DNA of 64,000 nucleotides. Origin: Odoribacter sp. Z80. Its GTDB lineage: Bacteria; Bacteroidota; Bacteroidia; Bacteroidales; Marinifilaceae. Location of the stretch: positions 1 through 64,000 of the forward strand of contig NZ_QWEL01000016.1 in the NCBI RefSeq assembly GCF_009935865.1, given 5' to 3'. Below the pieces are notes generated by a model. That model was not told where the DNA came from. It saw only the letters and a list, made by a program, of their open reading frames with translations, and searched no databases. Position numbers and translations under genes: made by a program. Every line of letters begins with the position of its first letter. The first letter of the stretch is position 1. Below are positions 32,866 to 42,272 of the stretch, piece by piece.

Positions 32866-34830
32866 TTATTCCTCCCGGGCCCTCAGCGAATCCCAGATGA
32901 AATACCCGATGATGGCAATATACATCACAACAGCCAGCCACTCCGCTCCGCTCCAACTCATATCCCAATCCGCTCCGAAATATTTCAAAACAGCACTCAC
33001 AACTCCCATTAAAGCCCCGCCGGCAATGAAACCGGAAGCAATCAATGTTCCCCGTTCCCGGCGTATTTTATTCACTTTCTCCTCTTTGCTACGGGTAGAA
33101 ACATACCAGCTGACCAATCCCCCAATCAACAGCGGGGTGTTTAAATCCAAAGGAATGAACATTCCCAGGGCAAATGCCAAAGCAGGTACTCCGATCATCG
33201 TCAGGATTAAAGCCAAAGCAGCGCCGGCAAAATACAGCATCCAGGGAGTAGCTCCGCCTTCCATCAAAGGTTTAATCACAGCAGCCATAGCATTTGCCTG
33301 GGGTGCAACCAAAGCATTCTCCCCGACAAAACCGTAAGTCTGGTTCAGGACCATCATTACGCCTGCCACCGTTGCTGCAGAAACAACCGTTCCTAAAAAT
33401 TTCCATTTCTCCTGTTTAACCGGAGTCGTACCTATCCAGTAACCGATCTTCAGGTCGGTTATAAACCCTCCTGCCATAGATAAAGCGGTACACACCACAC
33501 CACCGATGACCATCGCCGCCATCATGCCGCTCGTTCCACTCAAACCGGCACTAACCAATACCAAAGAAGCCAGTATCAATGTCATCAAAGTCATACCGGA
33601 AACAGGATTGGTACCCACAATGGCAATGGCATTAGCAGCTACTGTCGTAAAAAGAAAAGAAATCACAAAAACTATCAAAATAGCCACAATGGTCTGAAAC
33701 AGATTTCCCAAAACCCCGAACTGAAAGAAAATGAATGTGGTAATCAAAGTAGCCAGCAATCCGGTCATAATAAACTTCATGGAAAGATCGCGCTGAGTAC
33801 GCTCAGCCACCTCCTCATTTCCTTTTTTGCCACCCAGTTCCTTAACAGCCAATCCCAAAGCCTGTCGAATGATACCGGATGATTTAATAATTCCGATAAT
33901 ACCAGCCATGGCAATGCCTCCGATACCGATATGACGGGCATAATGGGTAAAAATCTGCTCCGGAGACATGTCCCGGATCAAGGCAGTCACCCCTTCTCCG
34001 ACTACCAACGTCTGCCCATCGGCAAAATAACTCAGAAAAGGAATCAAAACAAACCACACCGTAAAGGAACCGGCACAGATAATGGCCGCATACTTCAAAC
34101 CGACAATATATCCCAAGCCCAACACAGCCGCTCCGGTATTCACTTTAAACACCAGTTTGGCCTTTTCAGCCAGCATATCTCCCCAACCGATAATCCGTGT
34201 AGAAACATTTTCTGTCCACCATCCGAAGGTACTGATAAAAAAGTCGTACAATCCACCGATTAATCCGCTCACAGCCAGAAGCTTCGCCTGATTTCCCTTT
34301 TTTTCCCCGGAAACCAGCACTTCCGTCGTAGCAGTAGCCTCGGGAAAAGGATATTTACCGTGCATGTCTTTTACAAAATATTTCCGGAAAGGAATCAGCA
34401 TCAGAATACCCAATAAGCCTCCCAACAAAGAAGATAAGAAAATCTGATAGAACTTTGCATCTAATCCCAAAATATACAAAGCGGGAAGAGTAAAAATAGC
34501 CCCGGCAACAATCACACCCGAACTGGCACCAATGGACTGGATAATCACATTCTGTCCCAGCATATTGTTTTTTTTCATCAGGTTTCCACAACCGACAGCT
34601 ATAATGGCAATGGGAATAGCAGCTTCAAAAACCTGCCCGACTTTCAGGCCTAAATAAGCGGCCGCCGCCGAAAAGATGATAGCCATAATAATACCAAAGA
34701 CCACCGAATAAGTGGTGACTTCCTTCGGTTGAGTCCGCGCCGGCATAATCGGTTTATACTCCTCACCCGGTTTTAATTCCCGATATGCGTTATCAGGCAA
34801 TGAATTCAGCTTTTGCTCTTCTTGTTCCAT
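32866..34830 (-). CDS. OPT-family oligopeptide transporter
   Basis: A 654-residue protein with about 15 membrane helices. The prokaryotic OPT signature is visible: PARTQPKEVTTYSVVFGI at the N-terminus, AAAYLGLKVGQVFEAAIPIA, SIGASSGVIVAGAIFTLPA and KYPFPEATATTEVLVSGE. Characterised relatives move oligopeptides or metal-chelate complexes with protons. The peptidase T gene follows 42 bp downstream, which favours peptides here. The C-terminus is a short charged tail (WDSLRAREE). Confidence 0.92.
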   Translation of the reverse strand: MEQEEQKLNSLPDNAYRELKPGEEYKPIMPARTQPKEVTTYSVVFGIIMAIIFSAAAAYLGLKVGQVFEAAIPIAIIAVGCGNLMKKNNMLGQNVIIQSIGASSGVIVAGAIFTLPALYILGLDAKFYQIFLSSLLGGLLGILMLIPFRKYFVKDMHGKYPFPEATATTEVLVSGEKKGNQAKLLAVSGLIGGLYDFFISTFGWWTENVSTRIIGWGDMLAEKAKLVFKVNTGAAVLGLGYIVGLKYAAIICAGSFTVWFVLIPFLSYFADGQTLVVGEGVTALIRDMSPEQIFTHYARHIGIGGIAMAGIIGIIKSSGIIRQALGLAVKELGGKKGNEEVAERTQRDLSMKFIMTGLLATLITTFIFFQFGVLGNLFQTIVAILIVFVISFLFTTVAANAIAIVGTNPVSGMTLMTLILASLVLVSAGLSGTSGMMAAMVIGGVVCTALSMAGGFITDLKIGYWIGTTPVKQEKWKFLGTVVSAATVAGVMMVLNQTYGFVGENALVAPQANAMAAVIKPLMEGGATPWMLYFAGAALALILTMIGVPALAFALGMFIPLDLNTPLLIGGLVSWYVSTRSKEEKVNKIRRERGTLIASGFIAGGALMGVVSAVLKYFGADWDMSWSGAEWLAVVMYIAIIGYFIWDSLRAREE

Positions 34831-34963
34831 AAAATTGTATTTAATAAATTCCTGCTATATATAATTTTCAAAAATAAGGATTTAAAGTAAAAAAGTAAAA
34901 GACTACAAGTAAAAAGATAAGCAAAACTCTCTTTTACCCTCTGTGAAGCATGTAAAACACCGC

Positions 34964-36688
34964 TTAAAAAGTGGCCCCGTCAGCGATGTTCGTAAACTTC
35001 CGGCGCAGCCATTGCACTAACCGGGTTGTCACTTCCGGACCGGAATAAGGAATAAATTCATCATACATATCCGATTGGTTGAAATTGGAAATCCCGATAG
35101 AAAGTACAATCACTCCCATCCGCTGTGCCTCCCGGACCATTTCCCGGACATGTATCCGGGGATCTTTTTTTCCCGCTGCCGCAGTCGGTGTCCCGTCGGA
35201 AATCATAAAAAGGAGCTTATTCTGCGTACGGGCCCGGAACTTCTGTAAAGCATAAGCAATAGCAAAACCATCTGCATTTACATACATTCCCTCTTGCGAA
35301 AAAAGTTTTTTTATTTCTAACCGCTTCCCCGCTTCATGAAACTTCACGATTTCTACACGTTCCTGCTTCACCCGGTGACCGTATATCGAAAAACGAATAT
35401 CCGGATTTGCCTCAAACGCAATAGCCAGGGCAACCGATAACACCAATTGCAATTCCAGTTTATTCTCATCGGTCATGGAACCGGACAGATCCAGCATAAT
35501 CACGACCTCCAGCATGGCGGAAGGAGCAGGAAACTCTTCCATAAAAACATGCGGGTTAAAGCGCACCTGATACAATTCGTCTTCATCTAACTCCCCGCTT
35601 TCCTGCTCGTAAAACACACAACTTTTATTCATTTTGGCCTGGAAAGTCAAAAAATTCAGACGAATTTTAGCTGCCAGCTCCCGGGCCTTACGCATCACCT
35701 GAAAATCAATGACCCCGCAGGAAGCCTCCAGCTCCCGGTACCGTTCCGATACCGGACTACCGGCTCTTTTCAAGGCTCCTTTCGTTTCTCCCTCAATCTG
35801 CTCATCAAAAGGCGTCAACTCCAACGATTTATTTAAATCCAAAAACAAATCGTCAAGAATTTTAACATCAATATCCACCGGAGCTCCTTCCACCTCTAAC
35901 GGCAAATTCATCATCACCTTAGAATAGTAGTTAAACATCTTCGGAGCCTCCTCATCCGGCCTGGAAAGGAAACGGGCACTAATCCGACGGGCAAGGCCTG
36001 CCACCTGTTCCGGCTCCAGAGCCGCATAATCGGTAATCTCGTCCAGCAACAAATCAATCCAGCCGATACGGCTTCTATGAGGCAGCAAACGTTCCCGGAA
36101 AATCTCATAATCCAGTAATTCCGGATATAAAATCCGGGTAGCTAAATAATGATAACGTACATCATCCAAATCCGTAAACTTCAATTCCTGTTCCGCCCTC
36201 AGCAAAGCCAACACAAACCCTATTTTCCGGGCTGCATGCAAATAGTAATAATAACCCGGATAGGCCCTGACCATCCTGCCCTCCACCCTCCGGTCTTCAA
36301 TAAGATGAATGAAATACTTTTGCTGAAAACTGCAATTGTACCTTTCATAAACACCACGGCTATAACAAATATGTCCCAACTGATGGATGTACTGCCCGAA
36401 AAAAACTTCCGAACGGATTTTCTCCGATACCCGCATGGAGAGAATTTCGGGATTGAGTATCACAGCATCAAAACCGGCAGAAACATGGGCATCTTTCGAG
36501 AAAACAACCCGCGGCAATTCACCGGTCACCTGTAAAGCTATACGGGCACATACCGGCATCAAACTGTAAACATTGGAAGTTTCCGGAAAATCCTTTCCCA
36601 ACAATTCCTGAGGTTCAGGAAAGTCCCCCCACCAACCCCGGTCGAGAACCTCCTGCCGGTAAATAGCTTCAATCTCAGTCCGGTTCAT
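34964..36688 (-). CDS. VWA domain protein partnered with a MoxR ATPase
   Basis: A 574-residue soluble protein. The C-terminal von Willebrand A domain begins at about residue 390 and has an intact metal site: MLDLSGSMTDENK (DxSGS), a threonine region, and DGTPTAAAGKKDP (DG-T). The N-terminal 350 residues are helical and hold HISAGFDA-like and HQLGHICYSRGVYE stretches, the latter reminiscent of a degenerate HxxxH site. It overlaps the upstream MoxR gene by 4 bp (ATGA). Such pairs act as chaperone-like machines that activate metalloenzymes or complexes (NorQ/NorD, CbbQ/CbbO, CobS/CobT). The client here is not evident. Confidence 0.85.
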   Translation of the reverse strand: MNRTEIEAIYRQEVLDRGWWGDFPEPQELLGKDFPETSNVYSLMPVCARIALQVTGELPRVVFSKDAHVSAGFDAVILNPEILSMRVSEKIRSEVFFGQYIHQLGHICYSRGVYERYNCSFQQKYFIHLIEDRRVEGRMVRAYPGYYYYLHAARKIGFVLALLRAEQELKFTDLDDVRYHYLATRILYPELLDYEIFRERLLPHRSRIGWIDLLLDEITDYAALEPEQVAGLARRISARFLSRPDEEAPKMFNYYSKVMMNLPLEVEGAPVDIDVKILDDLFLDLNKSLELTPFDEQIEGETKGALKRAGSPVSERYRELEASCGVIDFQVMRKARELAAKIRLNFLTFQAKMNKSCVFYEQESGELDEDELYQVRFNPHVFMEEFPAPSAMLEVVIMLDLSGSMTDENKLELQLVLSVALAIAFEANPDIRFSIYGHRVKQERVEIVKFHEAGKRLEIKKLFSQEGMYVNADGFAIAYALQKFRARTQNKLLFMISDGTPTAAAGKKDPRIHVREMVREAQRMGVIVLSIGISNFNQSDMYDEFIPYSGPEVTTRLVQWLRRKFTNIADGATF

Positions 36689-37512
36689 ATCATTTGCACT
36701 AAAGAACGTGCCACCAGCTGCTCTCCGGCAATTACATAATTGGTCAGAATCACTTCCTCCACCACCTCCCGCAAAGTATATCCCAACTGCAGATAAGCTG
36801 CCGCATCAAGCACCTGACGGGTAGAAAGCGATACGGTCAATGCCTCTTTCTGTTCTGCCTGACGCAACAACCGGGCCACATCGGCCAATTGCTGCGCCAC
36901 AACCCTCTTCACAGCAGGAAAACGCTGTACAATCAGCCCAGCTTCCTCTTCCGGCGTAAGGTAGTCCAACTGCACTTTTACGAAACGGTCCTCAAAAGCA
37001 GAATCCAGCCGTTGGGTGGAAACATAAGCAAAACCGGTATTCCCTGCCGCGGCAAACAACACATTCTCGCCTTTATTATACCGGATTCCGGAATCTTCAT
37101 CATACAGATAAGATTGTCTGCGATCCAGAATAGTCATCAGAAAATTCGCCGCAACCATCGGAATACGGGTCAATTCATCCAAAAAAATCAGCGTAGGACG
37201 TTCCGCCGTAAAAGCCGTAAAAAATTCAGAACGGACAGCAACAGTCTTTCCTTCATCCCCGATAACCAATCCCCCCAGAAACATCTTCTTCGGCTTAAAA
37301 GCCTGCCCCATATCAAAAGCATAATAATCCATTTTCATCGCCACCGCCAATTCCATCGCCACCGAAGATTTTCCACATCCCTTAGGTCCCAGCAAAAAAG
37401 GATATTTTTTCAGAAAAAGCGTATGGCATAAAAACTCCCATTTTTGCTGCGGAATACACAAATCCCCCGAATGCTTCGGAGGGGTAAACGAAGTTGTTCT
37501 ATTCGATTGCAT
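36685..37512 (-). CDS. MoxR-family AAA+ ATPase
   Basis: A 275-residue protein that is little more than one AAA+ module. Walker A is FLLGPKGCGKSSVAMELA (about residues 40-57), Walker B is PTLIFLDELTRIP, sensor 1 is VLFAAAGN, and the arginine-finger region follows RLDSAFEDRFVKVQLDYL. The C-terminal helical lid (LSTRQVLDAAAYLQLGYTLREVVEEVI) matches the CbbQ/NorQ C-terminal domain. It is translationally coupled to the VWA gene downstream and probably remodels a client bound by that partner. Confidence 0.88.
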   Translation of the reverse strand: MQSNRTTSFTPPKHSGDLCIPQQKWEFLCHTLFLKKYPFLLGPKGCGKSSVAMELAVAMKMDYYAFDMGQAFKPKKMFLGGLVIGDEGKTVAVRSEFFTAFTAERPTLIFLDELTRIPMVAANFLMTILDRRQSYLYDEDSGIRYNKGENVLFAAAGNTGFAYVSTQRLDSAFEDRFVKVQLDYLTPEEEAGLIVQRFPAVKRVVAQQLADVARLLRQAEQKEALTVSLSTRQVLDAAAYLQLGYTLREVVEEVILTNYVIAGEQLVARSLVQMI

Positions 37513-37619
37513 ATATTCTTATTTCAAATTCACCATTTTTCCAATTTCACATTTTCCATACCCAACAGCATCTTATCTTTCCGGAACACGTATATAAAAA
37601 AAACTTAAAACAATAAGCT

Positions 37620-38222
37620 ATGGAACGAAATCTCAAAGAAGCCCTGAAACACAGACGCAGTTATTATGCGCTAAGCAATCAAACCACGCTCCCCGACGAC
37701 AATATCGAAGAAATTCTGGACTTCGCAGCTCTGCACATTCCTTCCGCATTTAATTCGCAATCCACACGGATGGTACTGTTACTAAAAGAACACCATCAAA
37801 AGCTATGGCAAATCGTAAAAGAAACACTGCAAAAAACAGTCCCTCCTCCGGCTTTCGCCACCACAGAAACAAAAATCAACAAATCTTTTGCTTCGGGATA
37901 TGGCACCGTTTTGTTTTTTGAAGACCGGTCTGTCATTGAAAATCTCCAAAAAGCCTTTCCTCTATACCAGGATAAATTCCCGGAATGGTCCCAACAAACC
38001 TCTGCCATGCATCAGTTGGCCGTATGGACGATGCTCGAAGACGCCGGATTCGGAGCCTCCCTTCAACATTACAACCCATTGATTGACAAACAGGTCATAA
38101 AAGAATGGGAGCTCCCGGAACACTGGAATCTGATCGCCCAGATGCCTTTCGGAATTCCCTTGGCCCCCCCTGCCAAGAAAGAATTTAAACCCCTGTGCGA
38201 AAGAATCAAGGTATTTAAATAA
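37620..38222 (+). CDS. nitroreductase family oxidoreductase
   Basis: A 200-residue FMN-dependent nitroreductase of the short YdgI/HBN1-like branch. It opens with the flavin-binding KEALKHRRSYYALS and has IPSAFNSQSTRMVLLL (phosphate-binding region), GTVLFFEDRSVIENLQ and SAMHQLAVWTMLEDAGFGASLQHYNP. The last matches the conserved helix that contacts FMN. It should use NAD(P)H to reduce nitro or quinone compounds. It lies alone on the plus strand, divergent from the MoxR gene; the preceding TATCTTTC at 37574 is one base off the -7 consensus. Confidence 0.9.
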   Translation: MERNLKEALKHRRSYYALSNQTTLPDDNIEEILDFAALHIPSAFNSQSTRMVLLLKEHHQKLWQIVKETLQKTVPPPAFATTETKINKSFASGYGTVLFFEDRSVIENLQKAFPLYQDKFPEWSQQTSAMHQLAVWTMLEDAGFGASLQHYNPLIDKQVIKEWELPEHWNLIAQMPFGIPLAPPAKKEFKPLCERIKVFK

Positions 38223-38227
38223 ACCCG

Positions 38228-38260
38228 GATTTTCAGGTGGCCTGATGGCCATCTGAAATC
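38228..38260. terminator. hairpin terminator between convergent genes
   Basis: GATTTTCAGGTGGCC (38228-38242) pairs with GGCCATCTGAAATC (38247-38260) with small imperfections. It lies between the nitroreductase gene and the convergent phosphoesterase gene. Confidence 0.65.
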
Positions 38261-38268
38261 GTTCACTG

Positions 38269-40110
38269 TCACACTTCTATTTCGTCCAACACATCTCCCT
38301 TAGCATTCAACACCTTCACAGTCATTTTGTTTCCTTCCTTTTTCAGAATCATAACCGTAGCATCTTTCAAGGAATACCCGCCTCCGACAAAAACAGGAAA
38401 ATTATTTCCGGCACTCCCTTTCGGATGATAGGCATATCGGTGGGTATGTGCATTCAGGGAAACATGAAAAGGTGCTTTCGCCAATATCTTTCCCCACAAA
38501 TCCGTACAAGGTTTATATTCATCCACATTTCCATAAACCGGAATATGGTGTATCAAAACCCGCCTGGCAGCTTTCCGGAAAGCCCTGGAATGGATTTCCT
38601 TCTCCAAAAACTCAGCCTGCTCCTGCCGGAAGCGGGAAAAATCATTCAATCCGTAATACACCCAATGATCATCCGGTTTATCTTCACCGCAATCCAACAG
38701 GACAAAACGGGTATCTCCCCAATGAAAGGCACTGTATGTTTTTCCTCCTGCATTATCAAGCAAACCGGGAAGATAAATAGAATAAGCATTCCGGATTTCA
38801 TGGTTTCCCCTCAAATAAAATACAGGCACCCGGTCTGCCCCCACTTTGTTATTGTAATAACTCAGGGAACGTACTGCATCATCCTCTTTTGCAGGTGCAT
38901 CAAATACATCTCCGTTAAAAACAACAAAATCATAATCCATATCTTTTACCCGCTCATACAAAGTGTCCAATGTCTTATGCTGATTATGAACATCATTAAA
39001 TATCAAAGCCGTAAAATCTGAATCCTGTTCAGCCGGAAGGGTAAAAGTACGGAATGCAGAAACCGCCGTATCACCAAAGACTTTACTATAAGCCCGATAA
39101 GACAATATCTCCCGTGAACATACCCGGTAATAATAAGTCGTCCCCGGTTTCAACTGCTCAAGCCGCACTTTGTGAATATAGTTATTGCAAACCGCCTGAC
39201 CGTTCATAAGAGTACGTGCCTGCTTCAATTCAACCGTATCTGTCCCGTATTCCACCCAACTATACACAGGAGCATGGGTCAGCCAGCTCACCGTTATACC
39301 GCCGTCTACCGGATTTTGTAAATAAGGCTGAGTCCGGAAAATCCGGTCCGCCGGGGTCTTCAAACGAAGGTCAACCAAAACAGGACGGTGATCAGAAGCA
39401 ACCGTATCTTCAATCACCCAACTTCCCAAAACGGTATAGGTAGTCCCGTTTCCCGTATAACCCAAGACATAGTCCAGGCATTTCTGAGGTTCGTTAGCCG
39501 GATAAGTTTTCTTTTTTACATCCGATAATGGCACAAACTTTTCTTTCAAAGCTGTAAATACATAAGACTCCGGGGTAGAATTCAAATCTCCCAACAGAAG
39601 TACCGGCTTGTCCGTTTGCTGAACAGCTTCGGTAATCAGCGCAAGAGAAGCCATCCGGTCCTGCGGGACCAAAGAAAAATGGGTACAGGCACATATATAA
39701 CCGGCAAACTCCGCTATCAGCAGAACCCGTTTTTCCTCCCTGCCGGGTAAAGCCAAAACACGCTGCCGGAGAGGTTTTTCCTTAGACAACAACCCAATGC
39801 CATATTTACCCCCTTCATAGTCTATAGAAGGAGCATACAACCGGTGCATTAAAGTATAGTCGGCCAAACAGTGCAGAACATCCACACCGGAAGAACGCCG
39901 GGTGACACTGTCTGCTTCCTGGATAGCCACAATATCAGGAGCATAACGATTAATAACTTCTGCAACACGTTCATAATCTGCCTGATGATCCATTCCCACC
40001 CCATTGTGGATGTTGTAACTCATCACCCTTAAGGTTTTCTGGGCATTCGCTGTATGAAACGTAAAACCGTAACATAGAATAAAAGTCCAAAACAAAACTC
40101 TTTTTATCAT
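38269..40110 (-). CDS. fusion of an endonuclease/exonuclease/phosphatase domain and a purple-acid-type metallophosphatase
   Basis: A 613-residue secreted protein (signal FWTFILCYGFTFHTANA). Residues 25-265 are an EEP domain: MSYNIHNGVG, IVAIQEAD (catalytic E), LLGDLNSTPES (D, N) and SDHRPVLVDL (D, H). Residues about 270-365 are a fibronectin-like domain (GGITVSWLTHAPVYSWVEYG and LKPGTTYYYRV) of the type that precedes purple acid phosphatases. Residues about 380-613 are a calcineurin-like phosphoesterase: FNDVHNQ, FNGDVFD, LRGNHEIR, LIHHIPVYG and NAHTHRYAYH supply the two-metal site. Two phosphoester hydrolases in one chain could degrade phospholipid head groups or nucleic acid and then release phosphate. 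Confidence 0.88.
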   Translation of the reverse strand: MIKRVLFWTFILCYGFTFHTANAQKTLRVMSYNIHNGVGMDHQADYERVAEVINRYAPDIVAIQEADSVTRRSSGVDVLHCLADYTLMHRLYAPSIDYEGGKYGIGLLSKEKPLRQRVLALPGREEKRVLLIAEFAGYICACTHFSLVPQDRMASLALITEAVQQTDKPVLLLGDLNSTPESYVFTALKEKFVPLSDVKKKTYPANEPQKCLDYVLGYTGNGTTYTVLGSWVIEDTVASDHRPVLVDLRLKTPADRIFRTQPYLQNPVDGGITVSWLTHAPVYSWVEYGTDTVELKQARTLMNGQAVCNNYIHKVRLEQLKPGTTYYYRVCSREILSYRAYSKVFGDTAVSAFRTFTLPAEQDSDFTALIFNDVHNQHKTLDTLYERVKDMDYDFVVFNGDVFDAPAKEDDAVRSLSYYNNKVGADRVPVFYLRGNHEIRNAYSIYLPGLLDNAGGKTYSAFHWGDTRFVLLDCGEDKPDDHWVYYGLNDFSRFRQEQAEFLEKEIHSRAFRKAARRVLIHHIPVYGNVDEYKPCTDLWGKILAKAPFHVSLNAHTHRYAYHPKGSAGNNFPVFVGGGYSLKDATVMILKKEGNKMTVKVLNAKGDVLDEIEV

Positions 40111-40168
40111 TTACGGATAAGGTTAAATGCTATTTCTGATTTCAGTTCATTCCAATCAATCCGCTTGC

Positions 40169-40756
40169 TCACCATACCTCATAGTGAACTTTCTCCGGAT
40201 TCCACTTGTCTTTCGGATGATAGGGTATTGCCGGATAGCCGACAGGAATAACACACAAAGGTTGAATCCGGTCGGGTAATTGCGTATAACGCCGCACCAC
40301 TTCCATCCGGTCGGGATAAGGATAAGCCGCAGTCCAGACCGCACCTAAATCCAAGGCCTCCGCAGCCAATAAAATATTTTGAGCCACTGCCGAACAATCA
40401 ACATACCAATAGGACGATTTAATGGCATCTCCGCATACGACGATAGCCATAGGGGCCTCTTTCAACATTTTTGCATATGGCAACCCCTCTGCCATAGAAT
40501 CCAGCACAGCCCGCCCACGGACCACCACCAATTCCCAGGGACGTACGTCCTTACCACTGGGAGCAGCCATACCCGCTTTCAGCAAAAGTTCAACCTTCTC
40601 ATCTTCCACAGGTTGCTGCAAATATTTGCGGACACTCTTCCGGGAAAAAATATTCTCTATCGCATCTTTGGTACCGCATTTCCGGTCTTGCCGCGAAGAA
40701 TTACACGCTGTCATAATCATCAAAATAAAAGAAAGTACTACTAAAACAATTCTCAT
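40169..40756 (-). CDS. nitroreductase family lipoprotein or membrane-anchored protein
   Basis: A 195-residue protein. Residues 1-18 are a lipoprotein-type signal (VLVVLSFILMIMTAC), unusual for an FMN nitroreductase because such enzymes are normally cytoplasmic. The enzyme domain is otherwise complete: IFSRKSVRKYLQQPVEDEKV (FMN phosphate contacts), AGMAAPSGKDVRPWELVVV, CSAVAQNILLAAEALDLGAVW and VIPVGYPAIPYHPKDKW. It lies 5 bp after the MBL hydrolase gene, probably in one transcript from parE or the shikimate kinase gene downwards. Confidence 0.88.
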   Translation of the reverse strand: MRIVLVVLSFILMIMTACNSSRQDRKCGTKDAIENIFSRKSVRKYLQQPVEDEKVELLLKAGMAAPSGKDVRPWELVVVRGRAVLDSMAEGLPYAKMLKEAPMAIVVCGDAIKSSYWYVDCSAVAQNILLAAEALDLGAVWTAAYPYPDRMEVVRRYTQLPDRIQPLCVIPVGYPAIPYHPKDKWNPEKVHYEVW

Positions 40757-40761
40757 ATCAC

Positions 40762-41757
40762 TTATATCTTGTTTAATTTCACAATCTCCCCCAAAGCCGG
40801 AATCAGAACTTTTATCTGCCGCTTACGGGCCTCTTCGGCAAACACGGCAGGAGGGTCACTCAACGGTTCATCCGACAGGTCAAAAGTACCGTAATGCATG
40901 GGTATAGTCACCCTTGCCTGCATTTGCGCGGAAGCAGTCAAAGAATCGTACGGAGAAATATGGTTGGGCTGCATAAACCACCGGGGCTTATAAGCCCCGA
41001 TTCCCAGCAAAGCATAATCCGGAGGACCGAAAAGTTCCTGAATCTCCGTAAAATGTGTCGAAAAACCCGTATCTCCTCCGTAATAAACGGACAAATCTTC
41101 TCCCTGCAACATGAAAGCTCCCCAAAGACGCTGTCCGCCATCACTCAATGAACGCTTGCTCCAATGTTGTGCAGGCAAAAAAGTAATCTTCAATCCCTCA
41201 TCAGCAATTTGCTGATACCACCCCGCCTCAATGACTTTCATCTCCGGAAACCATCCTTTTACCAATTTTCCTGTCCCCAGACCACAAAACAGAGTCAAGC
41301 CAGGATTATTCCGATAGAGCCGGGCAATGCTCGGCTTATCCAGATGGTCAAAATGGTCATGACTGATCAACAGGTAGTCAATTCCCCGGAAAATATCAGG
41401 CTCAGCCGGAAACTTACTTTTACGACGGACAAAGGGTATATTTCCAAAAACCGGGTCAAACATAATCCGCTTACCGGCCAGTTGCATAAAAAAAGAATTA
41501 TGCCCAAGCCATACCAAAGAATGGCCGGTCACATTCTGAAGGGTCTTCAAAGGTAATAACTGAGGCTCCCAGATCTCCCGGCGTTTCTCTTTACGTTGAG
41601 GATTAAGGGAAAACCGCCACTTCATGACACTTCCTATCCCGTGTTTCATCTTATGCTGACGATTAACAAAATGTCCTTTCACCACCGGATTCCCGCGCCA
41701 GTAAGGCTTCACCGTAATCAAGCCCTCATTTCTCCGAAAAGTGATGTGTTCTCCCAT
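40762..41757 (-). CDS. MBL-fold metal-dependent hydrolase (NAPE-PLD/UlaG-like)
   Basis: A 331-residue protein of the beta-lactamase superfamily. Metal ligands appear in order: SHDHFDHLD (HxHxDH), LPAQHWSKRSL (H), YGGDTGFSTHF (D) and IPMHYGTFDL (H). The WLGHNSFFMQLAGKRIMFDPVFGN start is typical of the branch that includes N-acyl-phosphatidylethanolamine phospholipase D, and a preceding W-RFSLNPQRK segment also fits that branch. The substrate is uncertain; a phosphodiester or lipid head group is possible. It is flanked by shikimate kinase and the nitroreductase in a same-strand run with gaps of 5-8 bp. Confidence 0.88.
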   Translation of the reverse strand: MGEHITFRRNEGLITVKPYWRGNPVVKGHFVNRQHKMKHGIGSVMKWRFSLNPQRKEKRREIWEPQLLPLKTLQNVTGHSLVWLGHNSFFMQLAGKRIMFDPVFGNIPFVRRKSKFPAEPDIFRGIDYLLISHDHFDHLDKPSIARLYRNNPGLTLFCGLGTGKLVKGWFPEMKVIEAGWYQQIADEGLKITFLPAQHWSKRSLSDGGQRLWGAFMLQGEDLSVYYGGDTGFSTHFTEIQELFGPPDYALLGIGAYKPRWFMQPNHISPYDSLTASAQMQARVTIPMHYGTFDLSDEPLSDPPAVFAEEARKRQIKVLIPALGEIVKLNKI

Positions 41758-41765
41758 AACCTACG

Positions 41766-42224
41766 TCATTTAACAATTTCTTTCGCCTGCTGATAATAAG
41801 GTAAACGCTCTTCCAAATGACGATAAACAAAATCCCGGATTTCATCGTCTCCGAGTTTACTGACCATCGGCCGTTTCTGCTTTCCCCGGATCAACCGCCC
41901 TATAATAACCTCCGGGTCGGTATTCAGGAAAAGCGTATGCCCCCGGGCATTCATATATTCCATATTATGACCAAAACAGGGAGTTCCTCCTCCGGTCGAC
42001 AGCACAAAACTTTCATATAAATCACAAACTTCCTGCAAATAGCGGGTTTCCAGTTTTCGAAATCCTGCCTCCCCTTCTTTTGCAAAAATCTCCGGTACAG
42101 AACGACGCTCCCGCTCTGTAATATAAGCATCCAAATCTATAAAACGAATCCCCAGCTCATCGGCCATCTCTTTTCCCCGGTGGGTCTTACCGCAAGCCAT
42201 ATAGCCGACTAAAAAATATTTCAT
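41766..42224 (-). CDS. aroK: shikimate kinase
   Basis: A 152-residue protein from the ATG at 42224; a frame two codons longer starts with TTG. Walker A is VGYMACGKTHRGKEMA, the shikimate-binding FIDLDAYITER is followed by GEAGFRKLE, and the Walker B-like LSTGGGTPC carries the family GGG. The lid is RLIRGKQKRPMV. It phosphorylates shikimate in the fifth step of the chorismate pathway. A Cys follows GGGTP where most homologues have V or I. It lies 48 bp downstream of parC in the same direction, so it may be part of a long parE-parC-aroK transcript. Confidence 0.95.
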   Translation of the reverse strand: MKYFLVGYMACGKTHRGKEMADELGIRFIDLDAYITERERRSVPEIFAKEGEAGFRKLETRYLQEVCDLYESFVLSTGGGTPCFGHNMEYMNARGHTLFLNTDPEVIIGRLIRGKQKRPMVSKLGDDEIRDFVYRHLEERLPYYQQAKEIVK

Positions 42225-42272
42225 ACTCAACAGACTCGTTACACCTTACAAATTCCGGATATTCTTATCCCG

